Below are positions 52,129 to 62,967 of a stretch of 64,000 bases of DNA, in pieces. The stretch's first letter is position 1. The number at the start of each line of letters is the position of its first letter. The notes under the pieces are model-generated. The model saw only the letters and a list, made by a program, of their open reading frames with translations, was not told where the DNA came from and did no database searches. Origin of the DNA: Polynucleobacter sp. MWH-Loch1C5 (GTDB taxonomy: Bacteria > Pseudomonadota > Gammaproteobacteria > Burkholderiales > Burkholderiaceae). The DNA lies in the NCBI RefSeq assembly GCF_018881775.1, contig NZ_JACVPR010000001.1, positions 992,001 to 1,056,000 on the forward strand, given 5' to 3'. Both the position numbers and the translations under genes were made by a program.

Positions 52129-52591
52129 TAAGCCAGTTATCAGTCTCAAAGGCCGGGCCCTACGATTTTTATCAAGACGGGATTACAGTCGACAAGAGCT
52201 TCGTAAGAAGCTCTTGTCTTATGCTGAATCTGAGGTTCAGTTAGACGAACTGCTTGATGATCTACAGAAAAATCAGTGGTTGAGTGATAAGCGCTATGCC
52301 GAAAGTCTGGTGCGCCGACGTACAGAACGATTCGGCAGTAAAAAGATCTTAGAAGAGATGCGTCAAAATGGGCTGTCAGATGACTTACTGAACGAGTACC
52401 GCGAAGATCTTAAGGCGCATGACCCTCAACTGGCCTTTGAGCTGTGGCATAGGAAATTTGAAAATCTTCCTACAGACCCAAAAGAAAAGGCTCGTCAAAT
52501 TCGATTTTTAGTCTCACGAGGATTTTCTTCGGATCTGGCACTGAAGATTGTCAGTGGTCGCCTCAATAGCAATGATTTTTCCTCAGGGTAA
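52121..52591 (+). CDS. recX: Regulatory protein RecX
   Basis: [20 protein letters not shown]; overlaps recA 3' end by 8 nt. Confidence 0.92.
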   Translation: MPDKPVISLKGRALRFLSRRDYSRQELRKKLLSYAESEVQLDELLDDLQKNQWLSDKRYAESLVRRRTERFGSKKILEEMRQNGLSDDLLNEYREDLKAHDPQLAFELWHRKFENLPTDPKEKARQIRFLVSRGFSSDLALKIVSGRLNSNDFSSG

Positions 52592-52617
52592 ACACTAATC
52601 TGGTGTAGACTCTCGCG

Positions 52618-53217
52618 ATGACTCGTAATGTAGATGTTCATAAAGAGCTAATTCATACCCGCTCCATAAAAACCCAAGTATTCCGGCGTGATGATGGTTT
52701 GTGGGAAATAGAAGCCTATCTTTTGGATACCAAAGGGAAGGACTTTCATTTAGCTAGCGGTGTGAAAAAACAGGGTGAGCCTATCCATGAAATGAAACTG
52801 TGGGTACTCATCGATACACAATTCAATATCCTAGATGCCTCGTCTGAGAGCTTGGCTGTGCCGTATGAAGGTTCGTGTGAACGCATCAATGGAGATTACA
52901 AAAAACTCATTGGACTCAATTTAGTACAGGGTTTTAGAAAGAGTGTCCATTCACTTCTTTCTGGTATTCAGGGGTGTTCTCATATCACCGAATTATGTTC
53001 TGTACTGCCAACTACCGCGATCCAGGCATTTGCAGGTGAAGTCATCAAGATTAGGGATCATGCTGAGCAAAACTCAGAGGAAATGCCTTTTCAGTTAAAT
53101 CGCTGCCATGCCCTGAGAACCGATGGCGAGGTGGTTAAAAAATATCATCCAAAATGGTTTGGCACCCCTTTAGAACCGAGGGAAATACCAAAAAAGAGAG
53201 GGTCGGACTCAGACTGA
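52618..53217 (+). CDS. DUF2889 family protein
   Basis: 199 aa; HTRSIKTQVFRRDDGLWEIEAYLLDTK...CHALRTDGEVVKKYHPKWF. Confidence 0.8.
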   Translation: MTRNVDVHKELIHTRSIKTQVFRRDDGLWEIEAYLLDTKGKDFHLASGVKKQGEPIHEMKLWVLIDTQFNILDASSESLAVPYEGSCERINGDYKKLIGLNLVQGFRKSVHSLLSGIQGCSHITELCSVLPTTAIQAFAGEVIKIRDHAEQNSEEMPFQLNRCHALRTDGEVVKKYHPKWFGTPLEPREIPKKRGSDSD

Positions 53218-53315
53218 GGATAATAGCGGGTTTTGATAGTTAGTTAATACAACTAAGACAGAGTTAAGTAAGTTAAAAACATTAGTATTTTCAAGATTAT
53301 TAACAGGGAGCTTCC

Positions 53316-54476
53316 ATGAAGATTCATGAGTACCAAGGCAAAGAAATTTTGCGCCAATTCAATGTACCAGTACCAAACGGTATTCCTGCATTAACCGTAG
53401 ATGAGGCTGTTGCAGCCGCACAAAAATTAGGTGGACCAGTATGGGTTGTTAAAGCCCAGATCCACGCGGGTGGTCGCGGTAAAGGCGGTGGCGTGAAAGT
53501 AGCGAAAAGTTTAGAAGAAGTAAAAACATACGCTAGCCAGATCTTGGGCATGCAGTTAAAGACACATCAAACAGGCCCAGAAGGTCAAAAGGTACGTCGT
53601 TTATTGGTTGAAGACGGTGCAGATATCAAAAAAGAGTACTACATCGGCATCTTGACTGATCGCGCGACTCAAGCTGTTGCCGTGATGGCATCTAGCGAAG
53701 GTGGTATGGATATTGAGGAAGTCGCTGCTAAGACTCCAGAAAAAATCATTAAAGTATTTGTAAACCCACTCGTTGGCTTAACAGATGCTGATGCCTTGAA
53801 GTTAGCGCAAGGCATTGGTGTACCAGAAGCTTCACAAGCTCAAGCTAAAGAAGTATTGAAGAACTTGTACAAAGCTTATATGGAAACAGATGCTTCATTG
53901 GCTGAAATTAATCCTCTCATCTTGGAAGGTAACGGCAACATTAAGGCTTTGGACGCGAAATTCAACTTCGATTCAAATGCCCTGTTCCGTCACCCAGAAA
54001 TCGTTGCTTACCGCGACTTAGACGAAGAAGATCCAGCCGAGGTTGAAGCTTCTAAGTTTGATTTGGCTTACATCTCATTGGATGGCAACATTGGTTGCTT
54101 GGTCAATGGTGCTGGTTTGGCGATGGCTACCATGGATACCATCAAGTTATTCGGTGGCGAGCCCGCTAACTTCTTGGATGTTGGCGGTGGTGCTACTGCT
54201 GAAAAAGTCACTGAAGCATTCAAGATCATGTTGAAGAACAAGAATGTGAAAGCGATTTTGGTCAACATCTTTGGCGGCATCATGCGTTGTGATGTGATTG
54301 CTGATGGTGTGATTACTGCATGTAAAGCAGTCAACTTGAATGTGCCTTTGGTAGTTCGTATGAAGGGTACAAATGAAGAGCTCGGTAAGAAGATGCTTGC
54401 TGAGTCTGGTTTACCAATCATTAGTGCCGATACGATGGCAGAAGCTGCAACTAAAGTTGTTGCTGCAGTTAAATAA
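53316..54476 (+). CDS. sucC: Succinyl-CoA ligase [ADP-forming] beta subunit
   Basis: [37 protein letters not shown]. Confidence 0.97.
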   Translation: MKIHEYQGKEILRQFNVPVPNGIPALTVDEAVAAAQKLGGPVWVVKAQIHAGGRGKGGGVKVAKSLEEVKTYASQILGMQLKTHQTGPEGQKVRRLLVEDGADIKKEYYIGILTDRATQAVAVMASSEGGMDIEEVAAKTPEKIIKVFVNPLVGLTDADALKLAQGIGVPEASQAQAKEVLKNLYKAYMETDASLAEINPLILEGNGNIKALDAKFNFDSNALFRHPEIVAYRDLDEEDPAEVEASKFDLAYISLDGNIGCLVNGAGLAMATMDTIKLFGGEPANFLDVGGGATAEKVTEAFKIMLKNKNVKAILVNIFGGIMRCDVIADGVITACKAVNLNVPLVVRMKGTNEELGKKMLAESGLPIISADTMAEAATKVVAAVK

Positions 54477-54498
54477 GTTGGCCACGAAAGGATAGAAG

Positions 54499-55392
54499 AT
54501 GTCTATTTTGATTAATAAAAATACGCGTGTTATTACCCAAGGTATTACAGGTAAGACGGGGCAATTCCATACAGAGAAATGCCAAGAATACGCTAATGGT
54601 AAAGAGTGTTTTGTTGCTGGTGTGAATCCTAAGAAGGCTGGTGAAAAGATTTTTGATATTCCCATTTACGCCACTGTTAAAGAGGCTGCCTCAGCAACGG
54701 GCGCAACTGTATCAGTGATCTACGTTCCACCCGCAGGCGCTGCAGCTGCGATTTGGGAAGCCGTAGAAGCTGATTTAGATTTGGCCATTTGTATTACCGA
54801 AGGTATTCCTGTTCGTGACATGTTAGAAGTTCGTAACAAAATGGCGCAAAAGGAAGCCAAGGGTGGCAAAAAGACTTTGTTGTTAGGCCCTAATTGCCCT
54901 GGTTTGATTACTCCAGAAGAAATCAAGATCGGTATCATGCCAGGCCACATTCATCGTAAAGGTCGTATTGGTGTGGTGAGCCGCTCAGGTACCTTGACGT
55001 ATGAAGCGGTAGCTCAGTTAACAGAAATTGGTTTAGGTCAATCATCTGCTGTAGGTATCGGTGGCGACCCCATCAATGGTCTAAAGCACATTGATGTGAT
55101 GAAGGCTTTCAATGATGACCCAGACACAGATGCAGTCATTATGATTGGTGAGATTGGTGGTCCTGATGAGGCAGAAGCAGCTCGTTGGTGTAAAGCCAAT
55201 ATGAAAAAACCTGTGGTTGGCTTCATTGCGGGTGTGACTGCGCCAGCAGGTAAGCGTATGGGACACGCAGGTGCTTTGATCTCCGGTGGTGAAGATACAG
55301 CAGATGCTAAATTAGCCATCATGGAAGAGTGCGGTTTCAAGGTAACACGTAATCCATCAGAAATGGGCAAACTACTCAAAGGTTTGTTGTAA
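54499..55392 (+). CDS. sucD: Succinyl-CoA ligase alpha subunit
   Basis: MSILINKNTRVITQGITGKTGQFHT; MGHAGALISGG. Confidence 0.97.
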   Translation: MSILINKNTRVITQGITGKTGQFHTEKCQEYANGKECFVAGVNPKKAGEKIFDIPIYATVKEAASATGATVSVIYVPPAGAAAAIWEAVEADLDLAICITEGIPVRDMLEVRNKMAQKEAKGGKKTLLLGPNCPGLITPEEIKIGIMPGHIHRKGRIGVVSRSGTLTYEAVAQLTEIGLGQSSAVGIGGDPINGLKHIDVMKAFNDDPDTDAVIMIGEIGGPDEAEAARWCKANMKKPVVGFIAGVTAPAGKRMGHAGALISGGEDTADAKLAIMEECGFKVTRNPSEMGKLLKGLL

Positions 55393-55423
55393 AATTCGTG
55401 TAAGCTTTGAAGTAGTAATAATG

Positions 55424-55450
55424 AACGGGGGCTTTTGCTCCCGTTTTTTT
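55424..55450 (+). terminator. Rho-independent terminator of sucCD
   Basis: AACGGGGGC-TTTT-GCTCCCGTT + T run. Confidence 0.8.
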
Positions 55451-55472
55451 AATAAAAACAAATGAGGATGAC

Positions 55473-56186
55473 ATGGAATTTCTCGCGATGATTGACTGGG
55501 CAGTAATTGCTCAAATTATCTTGATTGATCTTTTGCTAGGTGGTGACAATGCTGTTGTGATTGCTCTAGCTTGCCGTAATTTACACCCCAACCAGCGTCG
55601 TAAGGGCATCATGTACGGCACAGCAGGTGCCATTATTCTGCGTGTGGTCTTGGTAGCATTTGCAGTGACCTTATTGCAAATCCCATTCCTGAAGTTTGTT
55701 GGCGGCCTGTTGCTTTTCTGGATTGCTTATAAGCTGATTATCCAGACGGAGGAAGGGGACGATCATGAGCTAGAGGCATCAGATAAATTATGGTCTGCTA
55801 TCAAAACCATTATCGTCGCTGATATTGCAATGAGTGTTGATAATGTGATTGCTATTGCCGGTGCTGCTGGTCAAGTAGACGTTGCGCATCATCAGTATGG
55901 CTATATTGTGTTCGGTCTTTTGGTTTCTATTCCAATCATCGTTGCAGGCAGCCAAATTGTCTTGTATTTGATTGATCGTTTCCCATTAATTGTTACCCTC
56001 GGTGCTGGTCTCTTAGGTTGGATTGCTGGTGGCATGATATGCTCAGATCCAGGTTTGATTAAACAGTTTGGTGAAGGTATCCAAGATTACGGAACCGCTG
56101 CAAGCGTTGTGTCTGCTGTCGGTATTATGTTGGTTGGTGAGGTGATGAAGCGCTCAATGAAAAAGAAGAAGAGCGCAGCTAGCTAA
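55473..56186 (+). CDS. TerC family integral membrane protein
   Basis: LIDLLLGGDNAVVIALACRNL; IVADIAMSVDNVIAIAGAA. Confidence 0.92.
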   Translation: MEFLAMIDWAVIAQIILIDLLLGGDNAVVIALACRNLHPNQRRKGIMYGTAGAIILRVVLVAFAVTLLQIPFLKFVGGLLLFWIAYKLIIQTEEGDDHELEASDKLWSAIKTIIVADIAMSVDNVIAIAGAAGQVDVAHHQYGYIVFGLLVSIPIIVAGSQIVLYLIDRFPLIVTLGAGLLGWIAGGMICSDPGLIKQFGEGIQDYGTAASVVSAVGIMLVGEVMKRSMKKKKSAAS

Positions 56187-56206
56187 ACTAAGTAGTTAAC
56201 TGATAT

Positions 56207-56243
56207 AAAGCCTGTTGAGCGAAAGCTGAGCAGGCTTTTTTCT
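56207..56243 (+). terminator. Rho-independent terminator of terC-like gene
   Basis: AAAGCCTGttgAGCgaaaGCTgagCAGGCTTTTTT. Confidence 0.8.
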
Positions 56244-56349
56244 TGGGGCTCTTGATTTGAAGCAATTTAAAGCTTTTCCTACAATAAATTCATGCCCGTG
56301 TAGGTAGTTTATTTGAGATGATATGAACTTGATTATTTGTGGGGTGAAT

Positions 56350-56838
56350 ATGAATCAAGTGTTATCAAAAAAAGAAGCTGGCTTTACATTAATTGAGTTG
56401 ATGGTTGTGATTGCCATCATTGGTATTTTGGCTGCGATTGCGGTGCCTCGCTATCAGGATTACATTGCAAAAACACGTGTGACCGAAGGTCTCAGTTTGG
56501 CCTCGGGTGCTAAGCTAGCAGTCACAGAAGTGTATTCAAGTAAGGGTGCAGCAAACATGGCTGAGGCGACTGCGAGTAGCTATCAGTCTGTTTCAAGTCA
56601 AAGTGTGCAAAAGGTTGAGATTGAACAATCAGGTGCAATTTCAATTCATTTCAACAATAACGTCGCTGAGGCAGGCGCTAATGTACTTAGACTGATGCCT
56701 GTGTACCAGTTAGATGATAAAAACTTGGTAGAGGCAGATTTGAGTGATAGCAAGGCTAAGCCTTGGGCTGGTATGTGGTCCTGTAAAGGCTCAGGTAGTA
56801 CGCTGACACCAAAGTTTTTGCCTGCTGATTGTAAATAG
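56350..56838 (+). CDS. Type IV pilin / prepilin
   Basis: [48 protein letters not shown], class III signal peptide with G^FTLIE cleavage site. Confidence 0.92.
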   Translation: MNQVLSKKEAGFTLIELMVVIAIIGILAAIAVPRYQDYIAKTRVTEGLSLASGAKLAVTEVYSSKGAANMAEATASSYQSVSSQSVQKVEIEQSGAISIHFNNNVAEAGANVLRLMPVYQLDDKNLVEADLSDSKAKPWAGMWSCKGSGSTLTPKFLPADCK

Positions 56839-56841
56839 CAA

Positions 56842-57321
56842 TTAAGGGGTGGCGGTCCAGGTTCCAGACTTGCCGCCACTTTTTTCAAGTAGGCGTACTT
56901 CTTGTATGACCATGCCACGATCGACGGCTTTGCACATGTCGTAAATCGTCAACAAGCCAATCTGAACACCAGTTAGCGCTTCAATTTCAACGCCAGTTTG
57001 ACCTATATTCTCTGCAGTGACTGTGCAACGAATGGTGTTATGAGTCGCGTCAGGCTCAAACTCAACGGCTACCCTTGTTAAGGCAATGGGGTGACATAAA
57101 GGAATTAAATCAGAGCTTCTCTTTGTGGCTTGGATAGCAGCAATACGTGCAATACCAATCACATCCCCTTTTTTGTGAGATCCTGATTGCACCATTTCAA
57201 AGGTGGAGGCTTGCATCTTGATGAGCCCAGTGGCTACAGCAATACGATGGGTGTGTGCCTTATCGCCCACATTGACCATATGAGCTTGTCCGGATTCATC
57301 AAAATGTGTGAGTTTATTCAT
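56842..57321 (-). CDS. moaC: Cyclic pyranopterin monophosphate synthase
   Basis: [44 protein letters not shown]. Confidence 0.96.
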   Translation of the reverse strand: MNKLTHFDESGQAHMVNVGDKAHTHRIAVATGLIKMQASTFEMVQSGSHKKGDVIGIARIAAIQATKRSSDLIPLCHPIALTRVAVEFEPDATHNTIRCTVTAENIGQTGVEIEALTGVQIGLLTIYDMCKAVDRGMVIQEVRLLEKSGGKSGTWTATP

Positions 57322-57347
57322 GATTAAGTTGTACCATAATCTTATAT

Positions 57348-59003
57348 ATGGGATCTAAATTTACTTCATTTAGTCAAAAAGCACTATGTGTCGCTTTGGC
57401 AATGATTTTTCAGCCAGCAGCCATCTTAGCTCAAACGGAAACTAATCGGGTTGCGCAGGACAATCTCAATCGTGTGATGCAAAAGCCCCAGGCGCATTCG
57501 GAATTCAAGCCCGATAATCGTATGCCACAGCAACCCAGTTTAGTTTTGCCTGACCTGGGTGACGTCTCAAGTGCTGCTCTGACACCTTTAGATGAGCGTA
57601 TTTTAGGTGAGCGGATTATGCGAGAGATCAGGCGCGATCCCGATTATGCTGATGACCCCGTTTTTTATGACTATCTCAATGCTATTGGTCAACACTTGGT
57701 GGGTGCTGCACGACAACAGAAAGTTCCTGGCATGGAGGGGGCAGGAACCTTTGCTATCCAGTTTGAGCTTTTTGGGGTGAGAGATCGCAGCATTAACGCA
57801 TTCGCATTACCCGGTGGATTTATTGGTGTGCACACGGGTCTGGTAGTTGCTGCTGAGTCTGAGTCCGAACTAGCTTCAGTATTGGGCCATGAAATTGGGC
57901 ATGTCACGCAAAAACATATTGCGCGTATGTATAGTCAGCAAGGAACTAACTCACTCATCGCATTAGCATCCATCATCGTTGCTGCTCTGGCTGTCAGTCG
58001 TAATCCTGGTGCAGCCCAAGGTCTAGCGATGGGAGGTCAAGCGCTAGCTATCCAAAATCAACTGTCATATTCACGTGATGCTGAGCGAGAAGCTGATCGT
58101 ATTGGTTTGCAGATACTGCAAGCAGGGGGTTTTAATCCCCAAGGGATGCCCGATTTTTTCCAAAGAATGCAAAGAGCCAACAGCATCATGGAAAGCGGTG
58201 TGCCAGCCTATGTTAGAACACACCCTTTAACGACTGATCGTATTGCTGACATGAGCGATCGTGTGCGCAGTTTGCCAGTTCGTAAAGTGGAGTCTTCACT
58301 TGAGTTTATTCTCATGAAGGCGCGCGCACGACTGATTCAAACCGTGAGCACAAGTAATTACCCAGAACTCAGGCAATTACTCAATAGTCTTACTAGAAAA
58401 CCCGAGGCCAGTAAGCAATTGGAAGGCTTTTATGGTTTGGCATTATTAGACCTCAAGTTGGGGCGCTTGGCTGACGCTGAAGCCGCATTACAGAAGGCGC
58501 GTACGCTCACGCAGCAGCTCAGTGGACGTGGGTCGCCGATGTTGAGATATAGCGTTGCCTTAGAGAGTACAGCCATTGATATTCTGATGGCTAAGAAACA
58601 ATATGATCAAGCAGCCAAAGCGATTGCTCAGCAAAGAGCACAATTTATTCACTCACGGACTTTTCAGTTGCAAGCACTTGATGTGCAACTGAAAACTGGA
58701 CAACTAGATGAAGCCATTGCTTGGTTAAAAAATCAAACCAAAATTCAAGCGAGTGATACAACATGGTGGGATTGGTTATCCCGTGCCTATGCCAAAAAAG
58801 GTAGAGTTGGACTTCATCATGCCGCTTTGGCAGAGAAGTATGTGACTCAAGGGGCCTGGGTCGCCGCTATTGAACAAACAAAATTAGCAAAGCAAGCTGG
58901 CGATCTGGATTTTTACCAAGCTTCTGAACTGGATGCGCGTAGTCGCCAAATACAAGATTTATATCGTCAAGAATTACGAGATGACGGTAAGAGGCCTGGT
59001 TGA
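57348..59003 (+). CDS. M48 family metalloprotease with C-terminal TPR-like region (BepA-like)
   Basis: Zn motif [28 protein letters not shown]. Confidence 0.9.
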   Translation: MGSKFTSFSQKALCVALAMIFQPAAILAQTETNRVAQDNLNRVMQKPQAHSEFKPDNRMPQQPSLVLPDLGDVSSAALTPLDERILGERIMREIRRDPDYADDPVFYDYLNAIGQHLVGAARQQKVPGMEGAGTFAIQFELFGVRDRSINAFALPGGFIGVHTGLVVAAESESELASVLGHEIGHVTQKHIARMYSQQGTNSLIALASIIVAALAVSRNPGAAQGLAMGGQALAIQNQLSYSRDAEREADRIGLQILQAGGFNPQGMPDFFQRMQRANSIMESGVPAYVRTHPLTTDRIADMSDRVRSLPVRKVESSLEFILMKARARLIQTVSTSNYPELRQLLNSLTRKPEASKQLEGFYGLALLDLKLGRLADAEAALQKARTLTQQLSGRGSPMLRYSVALESTAIDILMAKKQYDQAAKAIAQQRAQFIHSRTFQLQALDVQLKTGQLDEAIAWLKNQTKIQASDTTWWDWLSRAYAKKGRVGLHHAALAEKYVTQGAWVAAIEQTKLAKQAGDLDFYQASELDARSRQIQDLYRQELRDDGKRPG

Positions 59004-59563
59004 GCTTTAATATCAGTCATGCGTGTTTGCTCAATGGCTATTTTTTTGTTTTTCAACTGCACTTCTCCGAGTAATCCGCAGCCGGTATTGATTTCAGCGA
59101 TCCTGGAAAACTCTTCCAAGTCAGCATCATGAAGCTTAGCCCAAAAACGATGTTTTTCTTTTAAAAAATCGCCAGCCTTAGCAACTTGAATCAGACTTTC
59201 ACATTGAAAGATGATGTGACCCTCTTCATCCATATAACACTCAATCGGCTCCAAGGGGTTGCCGCAGGTACTGGTTAAGGTTTGATTAAAAAGCCGCGCA
59301 ACAAATGGCGTGTAGGAGATGCTTAGATACACTTTTTGTGGGCCATTTTGAAAAAACCATTCTTGAGTTGCCCAGTCATAACAGCGATTTCTTTCAATAT
59401 ATTCAATCAAGTGACGCTGATGAATAATGTCACCTGCTAAATGATGTTCTTGAGCGTATTCGTTACGCATGCGCCATTGACCTCGTGCGTCAATAGCTAA
59501 CCACCCTCTACATTCGGGAACTTGTGGCCACTTGATCAGCGCTTGGATGACTCTTTCATCCAT
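58967..59563 (-). CDS. Conserved hypothetical protein (family not recognised)
   Basis: ORF from MDERVIQALIKWPQVPECRGWLAIDARGQWRMRNEYA; long uninterrupted frame with protein-like composition. Confidence 0.7.
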   Translation of the reverse strand: MDERVIQALIKWPQVPECRGWLAIDARGQWRMRNEYAQEHHLAGDIIHQRHLIEYIERNRCYDWATQEWFFQNGPQKVYLSISYTPFVARLFNQTLTSTCGNPLEPIECYMDEEGHIIFQCESLIQVAKAGDFLKEKHRFWAKLHDADLEEFSRIAEINTGCGLLGEVQLKNKKIAIEQTRMTDIKAQPGLLPSSRNS

Positions 59564-59565
59564 GA

Positions 59566-60000
59566 TTAGTGAAAGCCGTGAATGGTCTCTGGTAACTTGA
59601 TGTGTTCTTCTTGGGCAGGGCTTGAGTGTATATGGGCAATTCTCCAACCCATTGGGCCTTGAATCAAGACATAAGAAAAATTGAGGAAAAATTCAGGCTC
59701 AATTTGTTGTGGATCTAAGCGGACTGCCTCTGTGGTGTCGAAGAATGCAACAGACATACCTGTATGACCAATACCCTGAATAGGATCAAGCCATAGAAAA
59801 TTATCTTCCAGAATTTTCTTGAGACCATCACGTAATTCAGCATGACCTGAGAGACGTTTACCGCCTGGCAAAATACAAGTGATGGAGTCTTCATCAATCC
59901 ATAAATCAATCGATCCTTCAAGATCATTGCGATGTAAAGATTCTCGCCATGCTTCAATAACCTCTTCTGGCATTTGAAATAAGCGAGCTTGTTTGGGCAT
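59566..60000 (-). CDS. SnoaL/NTF2-like protein
   Basis: EVIEAWRESLHRNDLEGSIDLWIDEDSITCILPGGKRLSGHAELRDGLKKIL; ...GWRIAHIHSSP. Confidence 0.75.
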   Translation of the reverse strand: MPKQARLFQMPEEVIEAWRESLHRNDLEGSIDLWIDEDSITCILPGGKRLSGHAELRDGLKKILEDNFLWLDPIQGIGHTGMSVAFFDTTEAVRLDPQQIEPEFFLNFSYVLIQGPMGWRIAHIHSSPAQEEHIKLPETIHGFH

Positions 60001-60010
60001 AGTAATCTTT

Positions 60011-61021
60011 CTAGATGATTTCTAGCGAGTTTAGGACGGTTTGTGGCTGGATGTCTACCAGGCAGCGATAGTGGCCTAATGGACAGGTCCTTTTGAAGCA
60101 GGGACTGCAATCTAATTTTAACCAGTGAATCTTGGCAAGATTGGATAAGGGTGGGGTATGTCTAGGATCGCTGGAGCCAAAGATGGCCACTTGGGGAATC
60201 CCTAGTGCTGCAGCAATATGCATGAGTCCAGAATCATTACTGACAACTCCTTGCGACACACTAATTAATGAAACAGCATCGTCAAGCGATGTTTTGCCAC
60301 AGAGATTGATGATGCGATCTGTTTGGCTATGAAGCACAATCTCATCACCCAATGCCTTTTCTTTGTTGCTACCCAAAATTAGGATAGTGGCATTTCTTTG
60401 GCGTTCGCTAAGTGCCTTCGCTAATTCAGCGTAATGACTGCTCGGCCACTGTTTGGCTGGACCATACTCTGCGCCGGGACAGAATATATAAAGACCCTCA
60501 TGGTTTTGTAAAGTCTTCGCATAATCTCGGGCTCTACTCTTCATCACATCTTTACAGATCAGGCGCGGCTTAGATTCCTCTGGGCTTAACTCCTGGCCTG
60601 CTAATGCCAAATAATGTTGATGCATGGGAGGACGATTTTGCCTTGATGGGTTACTCAGAGTTTGGTTGAGTAGACCCCAGCGCCACTCCCCTAAGTAGCC
60701 AATTCTTTTAGGAATATTCGCAAGCCAAGGAATTAAAGCGGATTTGAAGCTATTAGGTAGCACATAAGCTTCATGATAATTGTTAGTTTCTAATTGAGTG
60801 GCTAATTGACGGCGCTCTTTCCATTGCAATTTGCCATGCAGTAGAGGAGCTTGAATGATGTCATTGACTAGCGGTATGAAGCGCATCACAGAGGCAACCC
60901 AAGGGGTTGCCAAGACATCAATACTTGATTCAGGAGACTTGAGATGTAGCGCTCTGATGAGAGGCTCAATCATCACCGCATCTCCAATCCAATTAGGTGC
61001 GATGATGAGTATTCTTTTCAT
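60011..61021 (-). CDS. waaF: Lipopolysaccharide heptosyltransferase II
   Basis: ILIIAPNWIGDAVMIEPLIRAL; VSNDSGLMHIAAALGIPQVAIFGSSDPRHTPPLS. Confidence 0.93.
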   Translation of the reverse strand: MKRILIIAPNWIGDAVMIEPLIRALHLKSPESSIDVLATPWVASVMRFIPLVNDIIQAPLLHGKLQWKERRQLATQLETNNYHEAYVLPNSFKSALIPWLANIPKRIGYLGEWRWGLLNQTLSNPSRQNRPPMHQHYLALAGQELSPEESKPRLICKDVMKSRARDYAKTLQNHEGLYIFCPGAEYGPAKQWPSSHYAELAKALSERQRNATILILGSNKEKALGDEIVLHSQTDRIINLCGKTSLDDAVSLISVSQGVVSNDSGLMHIAAALGIPQVAIFGSSDPRHTPPLSNLAKIHWLKLDCSPCFKRTCPLGHYRCLVDIQPQTVLNSLEII

Positions 61022-61025
61022 ATAT

Positions 61026-61217
61026 TCAGTGACCGCTAGGGGCTGTGCCTGGTTTTAGGCGATATTCAGTGCCACAGTAAGGACATTTGACGTGTCCTGT
61101 ACTGAGGATGTCTAAAAAAACACGTGGGTGAGAGCTCCATGCTGGAGATTTTTTATTAGGACACTGAAGTGGCAAGTCGCGATGACCGTCAATTTCAATA
61201 AGTTTTGCTTGATCCAT
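61026..61217 (-). CDS. Zinc-finger domain protein (zf-CHCC type)
   Basis: 63 aa; LQCP...SSHPRVFLDI...GHVKCPYCGTEYRL. Confidence 0.85.
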   Translation of the reverse strand: MDQAKLIEIDGHRDLPLQCPNKKSPAWSSHPRVFLDILSTGHVKCPYCGTEYRLKPGTAPSGH

Positions 61218-61229
61218 AATCGCTATCTA

Positions 61230-62150
61230 TCAAACTAAAGTTAACCAGTGTTCATACTTGGCATTTTTTCCGGCGACTGCATCAAAGAATACCTTTTGTA
61301 CCTTTTCGGTAATAGGGCCGCGACCTCCGTTACCAATTGGACGATCGTCAAGTTCACGAATCGGTGTCACCTCGGCAGCAGTGCCAGTAAAGAAGGCTTC
61401 ATCAGCGCAATACATTTCATCACGCGTAATACGCTTCTCTTTCACTTCGATACCTAAGTCTTTAGCAATGGTGAAAATGGCATCGCGTGTAATACCATCC
61501 AAACAAGAGGCTAAATCGGGTGTATAGATCACCCCGTTTTTGACAATAAATACGTTTTCGCCAGATCCCTCAGAGACGTAGCCATCAGTATCTAAAAGTA
61601 ATGCTTCATCGTAGCCGTGAGCGCTAACCTCTTGGTTGGCCAAAATGGAATTGATGTAATACCCTGAAGCTTTTGCACGCACTAGAGACACATTGACATG
61701 GTGACGTGTGAATGATGAGGTTTTGACACGGATACCTTTGTTGAGGCCGTCTTCGCCTAGGTAGGCACCCCATTCCCAAGCAGCAATTGCAGTATGAATT
61801 GTGTTGGTCTTGGCTGAAATACCTAATTTTTCTGAACCAATCCAAGCAATAGGTCTGAGGTAGCAAGAAGTCAATTTATTTTGGCGGACTACTTCACATT
61901 GCGCCTTTGCAATTTCTTCAGGGGTGAATGGAATTTTCATCTGAAAAATTTTTGCTGAATTAAACAGGCGTTTGGTATGTTCTTGAAGCCTGAAGATAGC
62001 AGTGCCTTTTTCAGTCTTGTATGCACGCACACCCTCAAAGACACCCATGCCGTAATGCAATGTATGTGTGAGCACATGAATCTTGGCATCTCTCCATGGA
62101 ACAAGTTGACCGTCCATCCAGATGAAACCATCACGATTTGCCATTGACAT
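61230..62150 (-). CDS. ilvE: Branched-chain amino acid aminotransferase
   Basis: HYGMGVFEGVRAYKTEKGTAIFRLQEHTKRL; SEGSGENVFIVKNGVIYTP; GTAAEVTPI. Confidence 0.96.
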   Translation of the reverse strand: MSMANRDGFIWMDGQLVPWRDAKIHVLTHTLHYGMGVFEGVRAYKTEKGTAIFRLQEHTKRLFNSAKIFQMKIPFTPEEIAKAQCEVVRQNKLTSCYLRPIAWIGSEKLGISAKTNTIHTAIAAWEWGAYLGEDGLNKGIRVKTSSFTRHHVNVSLVRAKASGYYINSILANQEVSAHGYDEALLLDTDGYVSEGSGENVFIVKNGVIYTPDLASCLDGITRDAIFTIAKDLGIEVKEKRITRDEMYCADEAFFTGTAAEVTPIRELDDRPIGNGGRGPITEKVQKVFFDAVAGKNAKYEHWLTLV

Positions 62151-62253
62151 AAGCTGATCCTCAGAACTCAATTGAAAACACTATTGTAAAACAGGCTGCC
62201 CTTCATTCACTCCCAATCCTACCTATAATTGTGGACAAAAGAATGGAGACACT

Positions 62254-62967
62254 GTGAAGAGCCATCACGCTTGGCAAAAACATTTCTGGGAGGGGTCAGC
62301 GACCATGCGTCGATCTGCCCCGGCTGTGGCGACTTGGGGATTGGTGACCGGAATTGCTATGGCGAAGTCAGGGCTAACCATAGGCCAATCTATTGGCATG
62401 TCATTGATGGTCTATGCTGGATCAGCCCAGTTGGCCGCCTTACCCCTCATTGCAGGCGGGTTCCCACTGTGGACCATCTTGGTAACGGCATTTATCGTGA
62501 ATTTACGTTTCGTTATTTTTAGTGCAGGTATTCATCCGCATTTTAAAGATAGGCGCTTTTGGCAAAGAACTGTCTTGGGCTATCTCAACGGTGACCTGAC
62601 TTTTGCGATGTTTCTAAGCCGTTATCCAAGGGCGGAGAGAAAGCCTGAAGAGTTACATTACTTTTTGGGAATGTCCTTGACTAACTGGAGTATGTGGCAG
62701 TTAGGCTCTGTGTGCGGTATCGTTTTCGCTGCTTTTATCCCTGATTCCTGGGGTTTAGGCTTTGCTGGCGTTTTGGCCTTGATTGCCATTACAGTGCCGA
62801 TGATTCAAGGTAGGGCTGCCATTTTTGCGGCACTCGTTGCTGCCTTTATTTCGGTATTGGCCTATGGCTTGCCGTACAAGCTCAATTTGCTACTCGCCGT
62901 GATTGCCGCCATTCTGGTAGGCTTGTGGCTAGGTCGTCGAACTCCTAAATCTGAGGGTGTGGCATGA
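62254..62967 (+). CDS. azlC: AzlC family branched-chain amino acid exporter subunit
   Basis: SLMVYAGSAQLAALPLIAGG; VNLRFVIFSAGI; followed by azlD. Confidence 0.9.
   Translation: MKSHHAWQKHFWEGSATMRRSAPAVATWGLVTGIAMAKSGLTIGQSIGMSLMVYAGSAQLAALPLIAGGFPLWTILVTAFIVNLRFVIFSAGIHPHFKDRRFWQRTVLGYLNGDLTFAMFLSRYPRAERKPEELHYFLGMSLTNWSMWQLGSVCGIVFAAFIPDSWGLGFAGVLALIAITVPMIQGRAAIFAALVAAFISVLAYGLPYKLNLLLAVIAAILVGLWLGRRTPKSEGVA

Noticed and set aside
55393-55472. Possible yybP-ykoY Mn2+ riboswitch upstream of the TerC-family gene
   Set aside because: The gap is only 80 nt, largely occupied by the sucCD terminator, and no yybP-ykoY-like motif is visible.
59715-60110. 131-aa minus-strand ORF overlapping the SnoaL-like gene and waaF
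   Set aside because: Alternative frame of two better-supported ORFs; unlike any recognisable family.
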